From JBFJKD01 sp041601945 (lineage in GTDB: Bacteria; Pseudomonadota; Gammaproteobacteria; Pseudomonadales; Porticoccaceae): 64,000 nucleotides of DNA. Position 1 is the first letter of the stretch; each line of letters starts with the position of its first letter. This document shows positions 41,640 through 49,857 of this stretch, one piece after another. The DNA is taken from the NCBI GenBank assembly GCA_041601945.1, contig JBFIHG010000007.1:1-64000 (forward strand). The letters run 5' to 3'. The notes beneath the pieces are model-generated. The model made no database searches. It was not told the origin of the DNA and saw only the letters and a program-made list of their open reading frames with translations. Position numbers and translations under genes: made by a program.

Positions 41640-43427
41640 TCAGCCTGTACTGAGTTTTTTGCCCACCGCGACGCCCTTTTTTTCAACGTGCTCGCGCCTG
41701 CCTGCCACCAGGCCTTCAAAAAAAGCGCGGGCGTTCTGGCCAAGGGTACGAGTACGATAGCCACCTTCCTGCACAATCAACGTTGGGATGCCCAAACGCC
41801 CCAGCGCGCGCCCGTTGTCACGAAAGTCTGCCACTCCGAAAGTCCAGGTGCCGGTAGGGTCATCCTTGGCTGTGTCCAATCCCAGAGCCAGTATCAAATA
41901 GGCTGGTTGGTGGGCGCGAATACGTTTCAGGGCACGCTCCAGTGTGCGTTGGTAGCGCGCGATTGAACATTTTTCTGGTAGTGGATAATTGACATTAAAC
42001 CCCGCGCCAGCGGATATACCCGTTTCATCGGCAAAGCCCGCGAAATAGGGATACGCGAAACTCGGGTGACCGTGGATGGAAAGTGTCAGCACATCGTCCC
42101 GATCGTAGAAGATGTCCTGGGTGCCATTGCCATGGTGAAAATCCAGATCGAGAATCGCCACCTTGCCGTAGCGACTGAGAAAGTGCGTGGCCACTGCGGA
42201 CGAATTAAAATAGCAAAACCCGCCAAACGCGCGGCGTTCCGCGTGATGTCCCGGCGGCCGTACCAGTGCGTAGGCAAAATGGCTGCTGCCCAGCACCTCC
42301 TGCGCAGCGGTCACCGCGCAATCCACCGCACCGCGCGCGGCAAGATAGGCGTTTTTGTTCAGCGGCGTAAAGGTGTCCATACAGAAGTAGCCAGCGCGAA
42401 TATCCAGATCCCTGGGCTGACGCAGCGGGTTATGCAACGGGAACACCGCCGGATAAATGGATTTTCCCGCAGGCACGCGCTCACAGGCCTGGCGCAGATA
42501 ATCGACGTACTGGGCGTCGTGTACAGCCTTCAGTAATTTATCGCCGGATTTGCGCGGCTTCACCCCGTAAAAAAATCCGGTTTTTTCCAGCTCCACGCGT
42601 ATATTCGCCACCCTTACCGGCGCTTCCACATACCCTCGATCCCGGACATGGTGAATTTCGTGGCCCTCGTTAAGTACTATCGGGATACCCTCGACCAGTC
42701 CTGTCCTGGGCACCTCGCGCACAGCCGCTTTGCGTTTGCCGTAGCGCGGTTCACGCAATTTAACGGGGTCGTCCTGAAATGATGCTGTGACCGCCTTGAT
42801 GTACTCTTCGCTGCATAGCGCACCGTATTTTCTTTCAAGAATGGCGCGCACGATCTTACGAATTTTGTGGCGACTGATTTCTGTGTCCTGTCCTAACGTG
42901 TCGACGACGAGAAAAAATAGATTGGAATCCGGGCCGGTAACCGGTTTTTCAAACTCCTTATTCAGTATCGGTCGCGCGCCATAACGTTCGTAAAAGCGTA
43001 AACGAGCACTATTTTGCGGAAGCAACTCGGGGTTTGTGAGCAACTGGGGTTCGTCCGGGAGCACTTCGAAAAACACCCCCAGCAAACCAAGGGACAAGGC
43101 TTCCTCCCGCACCCGCTCATACAATACCCCGCCCAGCCCACCCCCGGTGGTTCCGGGAGCGACAGAAATAAACTCAAGGTAGCCGAACTGTAAATCCGGC
43201 ATATGCAGCAACTGGGCGAAACCCTTGACTTTGTCGCGCATGTCTTCAGCAACAAACACCAGTGACCGAAACCGGTATTTCATCGGGTCGCGCAGCTGAC
43301 CCGGCAGTTTTGCGATCTCTTCGGGCGTGGCCAATGGAAACTGATCGCGTGTAATTTCCGCAACCTGCTGCAGCGCCTGCTGGTTGGCGACCGACACATC
43401 GTCGTGAATTTTGCGAATTCTAAACAT
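41640..43427 (-). CDS. GNAT acetyltransferase fused to histone-deacetylase/acetylpolyamine-amidohydrolase domain
   Basis: 595-residue two-domain protein. Residues 1 to about 190 form a GNAT-like domain with the acetyl-CoA-binding stretch FISVAPGTTGGGLGGVLYER. From about residue 245 the class II-like deacetylase domain follows: the twin histidines in RPPGHHAERRAFGGFCYFN, metal ligands in AILDLDFHHGNGTQDIFY and LALGLDTAKDDPTG, and the catalytic Tyr in VQEGGYRTRTLG. All deacetylase residues are present, so that half should be active. One polypeptide thus carries a potential acetyl writer and eraser. Polyamines or protein lysines are possible substrates, by inference. It diverges from dapE. Confidence 0.88.
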   Translation of the reverse strand: MFRIRKIHDDVSVANQQALQQVAEITRDQFPLATPEEIAKLPGQLRDPMKYRFRSLVFVAEDMRDKVKGFAQLLHMPDLQFGYLEFISVAPGTTGGGLGGVLYERVREEALSLGLLGVFFEVLPDEPQLLTNPELLPQNSARLRFYERYGARPILNKEFEKPVTGPDSNLFFLVVDTLGQDTEISRHKIRKIVRAILERKYGALCSEEYIKAVTASFQDDPVKLREPRYGKRKAAVREVPRTGLVEGIPIVLNEGHEIHHVRDRGYVEAPVRVANIRVELEKTGFFYGVKPRKSGDKLLKAVHDAQYVDYLRQACERVPAGKSIYPAVFPLHNPLRQPRDLDIRAGYFCMDTFTPLNKNAYLAARGAVDCAVTAAQEVLGSSHFAYALVRPPGHHAERRAFGGFCYFNSSAVATHFLSRYGKVAILDLDFHHGNGTQDIFYDRDDVLTLSIHGHPSFAYPYFAGFADETGISAGAGFNVNYPLPEKCSIARYQRTLERALKRIRAHQPAYLILALGLDTAKDDPTGTWTFGVADFRDNGRALGRLGIPTLIVQEGGYRTRTLGQNARAFFEGLVAGRREHVEKKGVAVGKKLSTG

Positions 43428-43653
43428 CGACTCCCCAATACGTAAGCCCGACCCGTGGGCAAGTTATTGTTGACTAACCACGCGTGTAACGCCACCGATT
43501 TCAATACGCAACTCTGGTCCTGAACGCTTACTCTCATGTGACAGAATCGGGACTTCCTTTTATCGTCAGGCCCGCTACACTGCTATCTTTTAACTGTAGC
43601 CGGGCGCGAGCCATGACTTGAACCTCGGCAACTACTCAGGCATTGATGCATCA

Positions 43654-44820
43654 ATGAGCAAGCTGTCACCCACCTTAGAACTCGCGTGCGAACTTATTCG
43701 TCGCCCCTCCGTAACACCGGACGACGCTGGCTGCCAGGAACTTATTGCACAGCGCCTGAAAGCCATCGGTTTTAATGTCACGCGACTACCCTTCGACGAT
43801 GTCGACAACCTCTGGGCAGTTCACGGACAGAGTGGTCCGATGCTGTGTTTTGCCGGTCACACCGACGTCGTGCCTACCGGCCCTCTCGGCGCGTGGCAAC
43901 ACGCACCGTTTGAGCCAACCATCGACAATGGCGTACTGTTTGGCCGCGGTGCCGCCGATATGAAGGGTTCGCTGGCAGCGATGATTACTGCCGTAGAAAC
44001 CTTTGTGGGCAATTACTCCGAACACCCTGGGCAAATCGCGTTTTTGCTGACCAGCGACGAAGAGGGCATTGCCGTTAACGGCACGGTCAAAGTCGTTGAA
44101 TGGTTAAGCGCGCAGTCCATGGCTCCCAACTGGTGTATTGTCGGCGAACCGTCCAGCAGTGAAACGTTGGGGGATGTCATTAAAAACGGGCGGCGCGGTT
44201 CCCTCGGCGCGGAATTAACTGTGGTTGGCGTTCAAGGTCATGTGGCCTACCCGCATCTGGCCGACAACCCGATTCATCGCGCGCTCGCGGCATTGTGCGA
44301 TCTAACTAGCGAAGTGTGGGATCAGGGCAACAGGTTTTTCCCGGCTACCAGCCTGCAGATTTCAAACATCACCGCGGGTACCGGCGCGACCAATGTCATT
44401 CCCGGCGAACTGCATCTGTCTTTCAACGTTCGCTATTCCACCGAGGTCACCGCGCCAGTCCTGCAAAATCGCGCGCAAGCCATTCTCGACCGCCATAATC
44501 TCGACTACGCGATAACCTGGAACCACAGTGGCGAACCCTTTTTGACAGCCCCGGGCGTATTGGTGGACGCGACTGTGAGCAGCATTCTCGAAGTGACCGG
44601 GCGCAACGCCCAGTTGTCCACGGCCGGAGGGACGTCCGACGGACGCTTTATCGCGCCCCTGGGTACGCAAGTGATCGAATTAGGGCCGGTCAATGCCACC
44701 ATTCACAAGGTCAATGAATGCGTCGCTTGCGCCGACCTGGATACGCTAAGCGAGATTTATCAACATATACTGCGCAAATTGTTGGTTGAAGCTGACGATA
44801 GCGCCGGGACCAGAAAATAA
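43654..44820 (+). CDS. dapE: Succinyl-diaminopimelate desuccinylase
   Basis: Di-zinc M20 hydrolase that removes succinate from N-succinyl-LL-diaminopimelate. Metal-binding residues are visible in CFAGHTDVVPTGP (His, Asp), GRGAADMKGSLAAM (Asp), LTSDEEGIAVNG (Glu-Glu) and VGEPSSSE. The dimerisation-domain motif GRRGSLGAELTVVGVQGHVAYP is also seen. The ATG at 43654 gives 388 residues (family about 375-380); a TTG at 43618 would add 12. With dapC and dapD it completes the succinylase branch here. Confidence 0.96.
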   Translation: MSKLSPTLELACELIRRPSVTPDDAGCQELIAQRLKAIGFNVTRLPFDDVDNLWAVHGQSGPMLCFAGHTDVVPTGPLGAWQHAPFEPTIDNGVLFGRGAADMKGSLAAMITAVETFVGNYSEHPGQIAFLLTSDEEGIAVNGTVKVVEWLSAQSMAPNWCIVGEPSSSETLGDVIKNGRRGSLGAELTVVGVQGHVAYPHLADNPIHRALAALCDLTSEVWDQGNRFFPATSLQISNITAGTGATNVIPGELHLSFNVRYSTEVTAPVLQNRAQAILDRHNLDYAITWNHSGEPFLTAPGVLVDATVSSILEVTGRNAQLSTAGGTSDGRFIAPLGTQVIELGPVNATIHKVNECVACADLDTLSEIYQHILRKLLVEADDSAGTRK

Positions 44821-44950
44821 TTTCATACCCCGACTTCTGGAGTGAATAGCTTGAACGTGCAGCGACAACAAGCGCATAGCCCTCGGGCATGACTGTTTGT
44901 GTTCACCTGCCCATCGTCAACCGCGCCCGACCCACACAAGGCTCACGTAA

Positions 44951-45832
44951 GTGAATGTTTTTTTCCTTTTTTCAACAACGGTATTGATCTGGGGTTCGAC
45001 CTGGCTGGCGGTTAAATGGCAGCTGGGAGAAGTGGATCCGGGCGCCTCGGTGTTATACCGCAACGGCATCGCCACGGCACTGTTATTCGCCTGGTGTTTC
45101 GCCCGGGGCGTGTCGTTGCGCTTTGCGCTGCGCGACCATCTGGTGTTTATGTTTCTCGGTGTTTTTCTGTTTTCGGTCAACTATTGGCTGGTGTACCAGG
45201 CCGCTGCTTTTTTAACCACTGGGCTGATTGCCGTGGTGTTTTCGACCATCGTATTTTTTAATCTGTTTACCGCGCGATTGATGCTGGGTTACCGCATCAA
45301 TCTGACGGTGGTATGGGGAGCGCTGGTCGGGATAAGTGGCATTGTCTTACTTTTCTCTGGGGAGCTATCGGCGCTGTCACTGCAGGATAAGAGCCTGACC
45401 GGACTGTTGATCGCACTGACCGCAACGCTGTGCGCCTCCATCGGCAGCGTTACCGCTACCTACATCGGCACCAACCGCTCTATCCCGGTGATTCCGTACA
45501 ACGCCTGGGGATTGTTCTACGGCTGCGTGGCATTGTTTATTACGCTGGCGGCATTTGGCACACCCTTCGCATTTGAACAGACTGCGCGCTATACGCTGTC
45601 ATTGTTATACCTCGGTATATTCGGCACGGCGATCGCTTTTGTGTGTTACCTGAAACTGATCGGCCAGGTGGGTCCGGACAAGGCTGGCTACGCCTTTCTG
45701 ATGTTTCCGGTAGTAGCGCTCGCACTGTCGACCATTTTTGAAGATTATCAGTGGTCCGTAACGGGCTTGCTCGGGCTGGCATTGATTATCGCAGGCAGTT
45801 ATCTGGCGCTGCGAGCGAAACGTAAACTGTGA
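44951..45832 (+). CDS. EamA/DMT family permease
   Basis: 293-residue inner-membrane protein with about ten hydrophobic helices arranged as two EamA repeats. The first begins FLFSTTVLIWGSTWLAVKWQ with the conserved WGSTW; the second starts near TGLLIALTATLCASIGSV. Drug/metabolite transporters of this type export small metabolites, and the substrate cannot be read from sequence. The GTG at 44951 is the likely start. It ends 6 nt before the rsmJ stop, in a tail-to-tail arrangement without a terminator hairpin. Confidence 0.88.
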   Translation: MNVFFLFSTTVLIWGSTWLAVKWQLGEVDPGASVLYRNGIATALLFAWCFARGVSLRFALRDHLVFMFLGVFLFSVNYWLVYQAAAFLTTGLIAVVFSTIVFFNLFTARLMLGYRINLTVVWGALVGISGIVLLFSGELSALSLQDKSLTGLLIALTATLCASIGSVTATYIGTNRSIPVIPYNAWGLFYGCVALFITLAAFGTPFAFEQTARYTLSLLYLGIFGTAIAFVCYLKLIGQVGPDKAGYAFLMFPVVALALSTIFEDYQWSVTGLLGLALIIAGSYLALRAKRKL

Positions 45833-45838
45833 GCGACG

Positions 45839-46642
45839 TTAGTCCGGTATTTTACGCAGGGGGTAAACGTCATAGCGGGTACTTTTCCCCTCAACGCTGT
45901 AGCCAGGGCGCGCCGCGCCGAGCACCGGAGCCAGGCGCGGACGCTTGACCACCACCCGGTAGCGCGCACATGTTAGCGCCTCGGACAGCAATTGATCTGC
46001 GTCATCGTCGGCGCCAACAATTTCCTGCAGCACTGCCATTTCTTTTTTTACATTGGCGCTTTTGCTGCGCTCGGGAAACATGGGGTCGAGGTAAATGACA
46101 TCCGGTCGCTCAGCTGCCGCAAGTTGCCGCAACCAGCCTCTGCCGTCGCCCGCGACCTGAGTCAACCGCGCCAATATCGCCTGCAGCGCAGGGTCATGTT
46201 GCGCGGCAAGGCCTGCCCGGGCCAAACCGTCGGCGAGCAGTGCCGCTACTACTGGGTGACGCTCCATCAGCCACACGCGAGCCCCCAGGGTTGCGAGCAC
46301 GAATCCGTCGCGACCCAGCCCCGCAGTGAGATCCGCAACTGCGAGGGTGCGCCCACCTTTGATGCCAATAGCCCTGGCAATTGCCTGACCGCGCCCCCCG
46401 CCAAAGCGACGGCGGTGCGCCAGCGCGCCCCTAACGAAATCACAGCGCACCCGCACCGACTTTGGACCAGCACTGCGCACGCTCACACCATCATCCGTGA
46501 TCTCGAGAATATAGTCGCCAGCGCGCCACTCGCGGCTACCAATATTCTCAAGGCCAATGATTAGCGGTAGCGCAAGTTCGGCGGCAAGGCGCTCCCCGTG
46601 GGGGCGACAGGACAGGTTGCAGCAAATAGCGGATACAGGCAT
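45839..46642 (-). CDS. rsmJ: 16S rRNA (guanine(1516)-N(2))-methyltransferase
   Basis: AdoMet-dependent rRNA methyltransferase acting on G1516 of 16S rRNA. The Rossmann AdoMet site is LAVADLTAGLGRDGFVLATL, the substrate/catalytic motif is VIYLDPMFPERSKSANVKK, and the end VVKRPRLAPVL is typical. The ATG at 46642 gives 267 residues (E. coli 250). The frame extends to 46798, but that part overlaps the terminator and the end of the neighbouring OmpA-family gene and is not family-like. Confidence 0.93.
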   Translation of the reverse strand: MPVSAICCNLSCRPHGERLAAELALPLIIGLENIGSREWRAGDYILEITDDGVSVRSAGPKSVRVRCDFVRGALAHRRRFGGGRGQAIARAIGIKGGRTLAVADLTAGLGRDGFVLATLGARVWLMERHPVVAALLADGLARAGLAAQHDPALQAILARLTQVAGDGRGWLRQLAAAERPDVIYLDPMFPERSKSANVKKEMAVLQEIVGADDDADQLLSEALTCARYRVVVKRPRLAPVLGAARPGYSVEGKSTRYDVYPLRKIPD

Positions 46643-46661
46643 CGGCGTAATCAACACGCAC

Positions 46662-46688
46662 AAAAAAAGGGGGTGCTCCCCCCTTTTT
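46662..46688 (-). terminator. Intrinsic terminator of the OmpA-family lipoprotein gene
   Basis: The GGGGG/CCCCC stem (46669-46673 with 46679-46683) is flanked by A7 and T5, so the minus-strand transcript ends in a stem followed by seven U. It lies 19 nt after the stop of the lipoprotein gene and just before the rsmJ start. Confidence 0.88.
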
Positions 46689-46706
46689 ATTGAGGCGTCC
46701 GAACCA

Positions 46707-47357
46707 TTACTGCATGGGCACCAGTTCGAGTTCGACGCGGCGGTTGGCCTGGCGACCCTGGTCGGTGTCATTACCCGCAACTGGATAGCGCTCGCCATAA
46801 CCGGTCACCATCACCCGTCCAGCCATTACCCCATAGGAGATCAACAATTGTCCGACGCTGTTGGCGCGGCGCTCCGAGAGAGTCTGATTGGAGCTGTCAT
46901 CACCCACGGAATCCGTGTGGCCAGCGACGCGAATGCTGGTTTTGTCGAACTCCTTGAGCACCACTGCTACCGACTCGAGCGTGCCATAAAAGCCGGAGCG
47001 GACGTCGTACCGGCCAGAGTCAAAGGTGATATTGCCAGGCATCACCAGGCGAATATTGTCTCCGTCGCGCACCACGCGAACGCCAGTACCTTCGAGTTTG
47101 GTGCGCAGTGCCGCCTCCTGTTTATCCATATAGAAGCCAACCCCACCACCGATAGCGGCACCGCCAGTTGCGCCGATCAGAGCGCCTTTACCGCGGTCTT
47201 TTTTGCTGGAGGTCGCGGCACCAATCACCGCACCGGCCACCGCACCAATACCTGCACCCTTGGCGGTGTTACTGACTTTTTGCTCGCCCGTGTAAGGGTC
47301 GGTGGACATACAGCCAGCCAACAGTAGTACCATCCCGGCAATAAGCATTTTCTTCAT
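46707..47357 (-). CDS. OmpA-family lipoprotein with glycine-zipper domain (YiaD-like)
   Basis: 216-residue outer-membrane lipoprotein. The signal peptide MKKMLIAGMVLLLAGC ends in the lipobox LAGC. A glycine-zipper region follows (about residues 30-75, GAGIGAVAGAVIGAATSS and GALIGATGGAAIGGGVG). The C-terminal OmpA domain binds peptidoglycan (VAGHTDSVGDDSSNQ, LSERRANSVGQLL, GYGERYPVAGN, RRVELEL). The ATG at 47357 has AGAGGA 7 nt upstream. It ends at a strong terminator and appears to be a single-gene unit. Confidence 0.92.
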   Translation of the reverse strand: MKKMLIAGMVLLLAGCMSTDPYTGEQKVSNTAKGAGIGAVAGAVIGAATSSKKDRGKGALIGATGGAAIGGGVGFYMDKQEAALRTKLEGTGVRVVRDGDNIRLVMPGNITFDSGRYDVRSGFYGTLESVAVVLKEFDKTSIRVAGHTDSVGDDSSNQTLSERRANSVGQLLISYGVMAGRVMVTGYGERYPVAGNDTDQGRQANRRVELELVPMQ

Positions 47358-47520
47358 GATATTTTCCTCTGGTTTATCGAACGTAGGGAGTTCACTCCCT
47401 GTAGTCAAACTCTTGCGTTACTGGTGGCTGTCACACCGCAATGCGACCATCATAGCCATGTACGAGTTCGAGGGCTAGAATACAGCACCATAATAAATAC
47501 GGAAAACAGGAGTAGCTCTC

Positions 47521-47958
47521 ATGCCACGTTTGATCCTGATCGCTGTTGTGCTGTTAGCCCCGCTGTTGACCAGCTGTCGCAACTACCTGTTTACCGTTAA
47601 CGAGCGGGAAGTCTATGCACCACCCAAGGTATTTACCGACTACCGCGTTGTGGATGCCGCCCTCGGCGCCTGCCTCGCACAAACACTGACTGACCTCAAT
47701 ATTACCCGGCCAGGCCAGTTAACTCGACTGGCGTGCACCCACGCTAATATTGGCGACCTCGCTGGACTGGAAGTTTTTACCAGCCTGGGGCAGCTAAACC
47801 TGGCTCACAACCGCCTGACCGATATTAAGCCATTGCTCTACCTGGGTCATCTGACCAGAGTCGACCTGAGCGGGAACCCGGACCTGGTTTGCGCGGATGC
47901 ACTGTTGCTGCAAGCACACACAGACTGGTTGCAGCTCCCGTCACACTGCCAGGATTGA
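47521..47958 (+). CDS. Small leucine-rich-repeat lipoprotein
   Basis: 145-residue predicted lipoprotein. The signal sequence MPRLILIAVVLLAPLLTSC ends in a lipobox (LTSC, lipid Cys19). The mature part contains about three leucine-rich repeats (LTRLACTHANIGDLAGLEVF, LGQLNLAHNRLTDIKPLLYL, LTRVDLSGNPDLVCADALLL). LRR proteins with so few repeats are usually protein-interaction modules; no partner can be named. Three mature cysteines (C50, C72, C124) and one at the end may form disulfides. A good ribosome binding site (AGGAG) precedes the ATG. Confidence 0.8.
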   Translation: MPRLILIAVVLLAPLLTSCRNYLFTVNEREVYAPPKVFTDYRVVDAALGACLAQTLTDLNITRPGQLTRLACTHANIGDLAGLEVFTSLGQLNLAHNRLTDIKPLLYLGHLTRVDLSGNPDLVCADALLLQAHTDWLQLPSHCQD

Positions 47959-48320
47959 ACTTAAACCAAACATCCACGGTAAACGGAGTCCGCCAAGTTT
48001 TGGTTGACATCACTTACCCACAATTTCTGTGGATAAGTTTGTGGACTGCATCTACACAACTGCCCCAAACCCGCCGTTGTTATGGCATACCCACAAAATG
48101 GTCAAAATTTCGACAAATTTCTATTCTATACAAATCAATGAGTTAGCTAGTCAAAACCGGAATATCAAAGAGTTACAGAGTCTTCCCAAAACCTGCATGA
48201 GGTTTTGGTGATAACTGTGGACAATTCAACCCACAAAACGTCGAACGACGGTTAATTCCAGCTCAGTAACACCATACGTTACGCACGTAACGATTTATTT
48301 TTGAAAGAGAAATAACCGGT
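47959..48320. other. AT-rich non-coding region with DnaA-box-like 9-mers
   Basis: 362 nt between two convergent genes. It holds one perfect DnaA box, TGTGGATAA (48028-48036), and two with one mismatch, TTACCCACA (48014-48022) and TGTGGACAA (48216-48224). More distant CCCACA or TGTGGA cores lie nearby. There is also a perfect 9-bp hairpin, CCAAAACCT/AGGTTTTGG (48186-48208). No gene is supported. It lies at the 3' ends of both flanking genes, so it is not their promoter. Confidence 0.5.
48277..48305 (+). terminator. Possible terminator after the LRR lipoprotein
   Basis: CGTTAC (48277-48282) and GTAACG (48287-48292) form a 6-bp stem with loop GCAC, followed by ATTTATTTTTG. The stem is weak and lies 320 nt after the lipoprotein stop, so the assignment is tentative. 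Confidence 0.35.
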
Positions 48321-49034
48321 TTAATCGAACTGCACACCCAGGCGGCGACCAACAATTTCATAGGACTCAACCACGTTTCCCAAATTTTGACGGAAGCGAT
48401 CCTTGTCCAGCTTCTCCCGTGTATCCACGTCCCAAAGACGACAGCCATCAGCGGAGAATTCATCGCCAAGCACCACCTCACCCTGAAATACTCCGAACTC
48501 CAGCTTGAAATCCACCAGCAGCATATTCCCCTGGCGAAACAGGTCCTGCAGAATATCGTTGACTGCAAACGACAGCCGTTTCATCACCAGTAGCTGTTCA
48601 GTGCGTGCCCAGCCGAAGGTTTCGATATGGTATTCGTTAATCATCGGATCGCCGAGTTCGTCATTTTTGAGAAAAAATTCCAGCGTCGGCGGCACCAGCT
48701 CCTGCCCCTCCACAATGCCGAGTCGGCGGCACAAACTACCGGCGGCAACATTACGCACCACACATTCTACGGGAATCATCTGCAGCCGTTTGACCAAAGA
48801 CTCCCGTGCCGACAACAGTGCCTCAAAGTGCGTGGGAATCCCGCCCGCCGCCAGCTTTTCCATAATAAAAGCGTTGAACTTGTTGTTCACCATACCCTTG
48901 CGATCGAGCTGCTCGACTTTTTTGCCATCAAACGCCGATGTATCGTCGCGAAACAACAATACCAATAAATCTGGGTCGTCCGTGGCGTACACCGACTTGG
49001 CCTTACCCCGATACAGTTCCGCACCTTTTTCCAT
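48321..49034 (-). CDS. purC: Phosphoribosylaminoimidazolesuccinocarboxamide synthase
   Basis: SAICAR synthetase of purine synthesis: joins aspartate to CAIR with ATP. The protein begins MEKGAELYRGKAKSVYATDD and shows FRDDTSAFDGKK, FEALLSARESLVKRL, VECVVRNVAAGSLCRR, and LVDFKLEFGVFQGEVVLGDE. The ATG at 49034 gives 237 residues, identical to the E. coli length. It is last in the dapA-bamC-MBL-purC series, as in Pseudomonas. Upstream codons in the same frame overlap the MBL gene and are not family-like. Confidence 0.97.
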   Translation of the reverse strand: MEKGAELYRGKAKSVYATDDPDLLVLLFRDDTSAFDGKKVEQLDRKGMVNNKFNAFIMEKLAAGGIPTHFEALLSARESLVKRLQMIPVECVVRNVAAGSLCRRLGIVEGQELVPPTLEFFLKNDELGDPMINEYHIETFGWARTEQLLVMKRLSFAVNDILQDLFRQGNMLLVDFKLEFGVFQGEVVLGDEFSADGCRLWDVDTREKLDKDRFRQNLGNVVESYEIVGRRLGVQFD

Positions 49035-49092
49035 CAGTCTGTCCGCCTCTTTGAAGTCCGTGTTGGTAAATATTACGCTTGTCCCAGCCTGC

Positions 49093-49851
49093 TCACCCCA
49101 GTCCCTGCCAGGGGAAGCCTGTATCCTGACAAGCGTACACAACGCTTGGCACGGCAGCGGTGAGCTCGCCCACCTGGTCGCGTACCCGATCGGGATGGTT
49201 GTTTTGCTGGCTAATGTGGCCCAACACCAGGGTGTGCAACCGACCGGTATTGATAGCCCCCAGCAGCGCCGCTGACTGCCCGTTGTTCAAATGTCCCCAG
49301 TCACCGCCCACCCGACGTTTCAATGGATAGGGATAAGGGCCATTAGCCAGCATCTCTGTGTCGTGATTGGCCTCCAGTAACAGGCCATCACAGTCGCGAT
49401 ACCGGTCCACCACATGCGCGCTGATACTACCCAGGTCAGTGAGTATGCCGAGGCACTTGTCGGGGCTACGAAACACAAACTGCACAGGCTCCCGAGCGTC
49501 GTGGGGTACCGCTACCGGCTCCACCCGCAGCTCACCGACGCGCACCTCTTGCATATCGGCGATATGGGTAATGCCGACACGCGCTGCATCACCCGCCGCT
49601 TGTGCCGTTCCAGCGGTCATCATCACCGGGATATTGTAGCGACGTGCCAGCGGCATCACACCACGCAGATGATCGCCGTGCTCATGGGTCACCAAGATAG
49701 CGGTCAACTGTTCGGGATGACGATTGAGCCGCGCCAGACGCAGCTCGGTCTCGCGAATGGAAAACCCACAATCCACCAGCACACAGGTATCGCGCCACTC
49801 CACCAGCGTGGCGTTGCCTTTGCTGCCACTACCGAGAGAAGCGAAGCGCAC
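49093..49851 (-). CDS. MBL-fold metallo-hydrolase (YycJ/WalJ-like)
   Basis: 252-residue metallo-beta-lactamase-fold protein. It opens with MRFASLGSGSKGNATLVEW, carries the metal motif VTHEHGDHLRGV and the later AVPHDA, LTDLGS and LEANHD segments. The family resembles WalJ/YycJ, which in Firmicutes links to nuclease or repair activity. In gammaproteobacteria the gene sits between bamC and purC, as it does here, with no established function. It starts 6 nt after bamC. Confidence 0.9.
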   Translation of the reverse strand: MRFASLGSGSKGNATLVEWRDTCVLVDCGFSIRETELRLARLNRHPEQLTAILVTHEHGDHLRGVMPLARRYNIPVMMTAGTAQAAGDAARVGITHIADMQEVRVGELRVEPVAVPHDAREPVQFVFRSPDKCLGILTDLGSISAHVVDRYRDCDGLLLEANHDTEMLANGPYPYPLKRRVGGDWGHLNNGQSAALLGAINTGRLHTLVLGHISQQNNHPDRVRDQVGELTAAVPSVVYACQDTGFPWQGLG

Positions 49852-49857
49852 GATTGC

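Noticed and set aside
47959..48320. Replication origin
   Set aside because: Only three good DnaA boxes, no dnaA, gidA or rnpA neighbours, and no clear AT-rich 13-mers.
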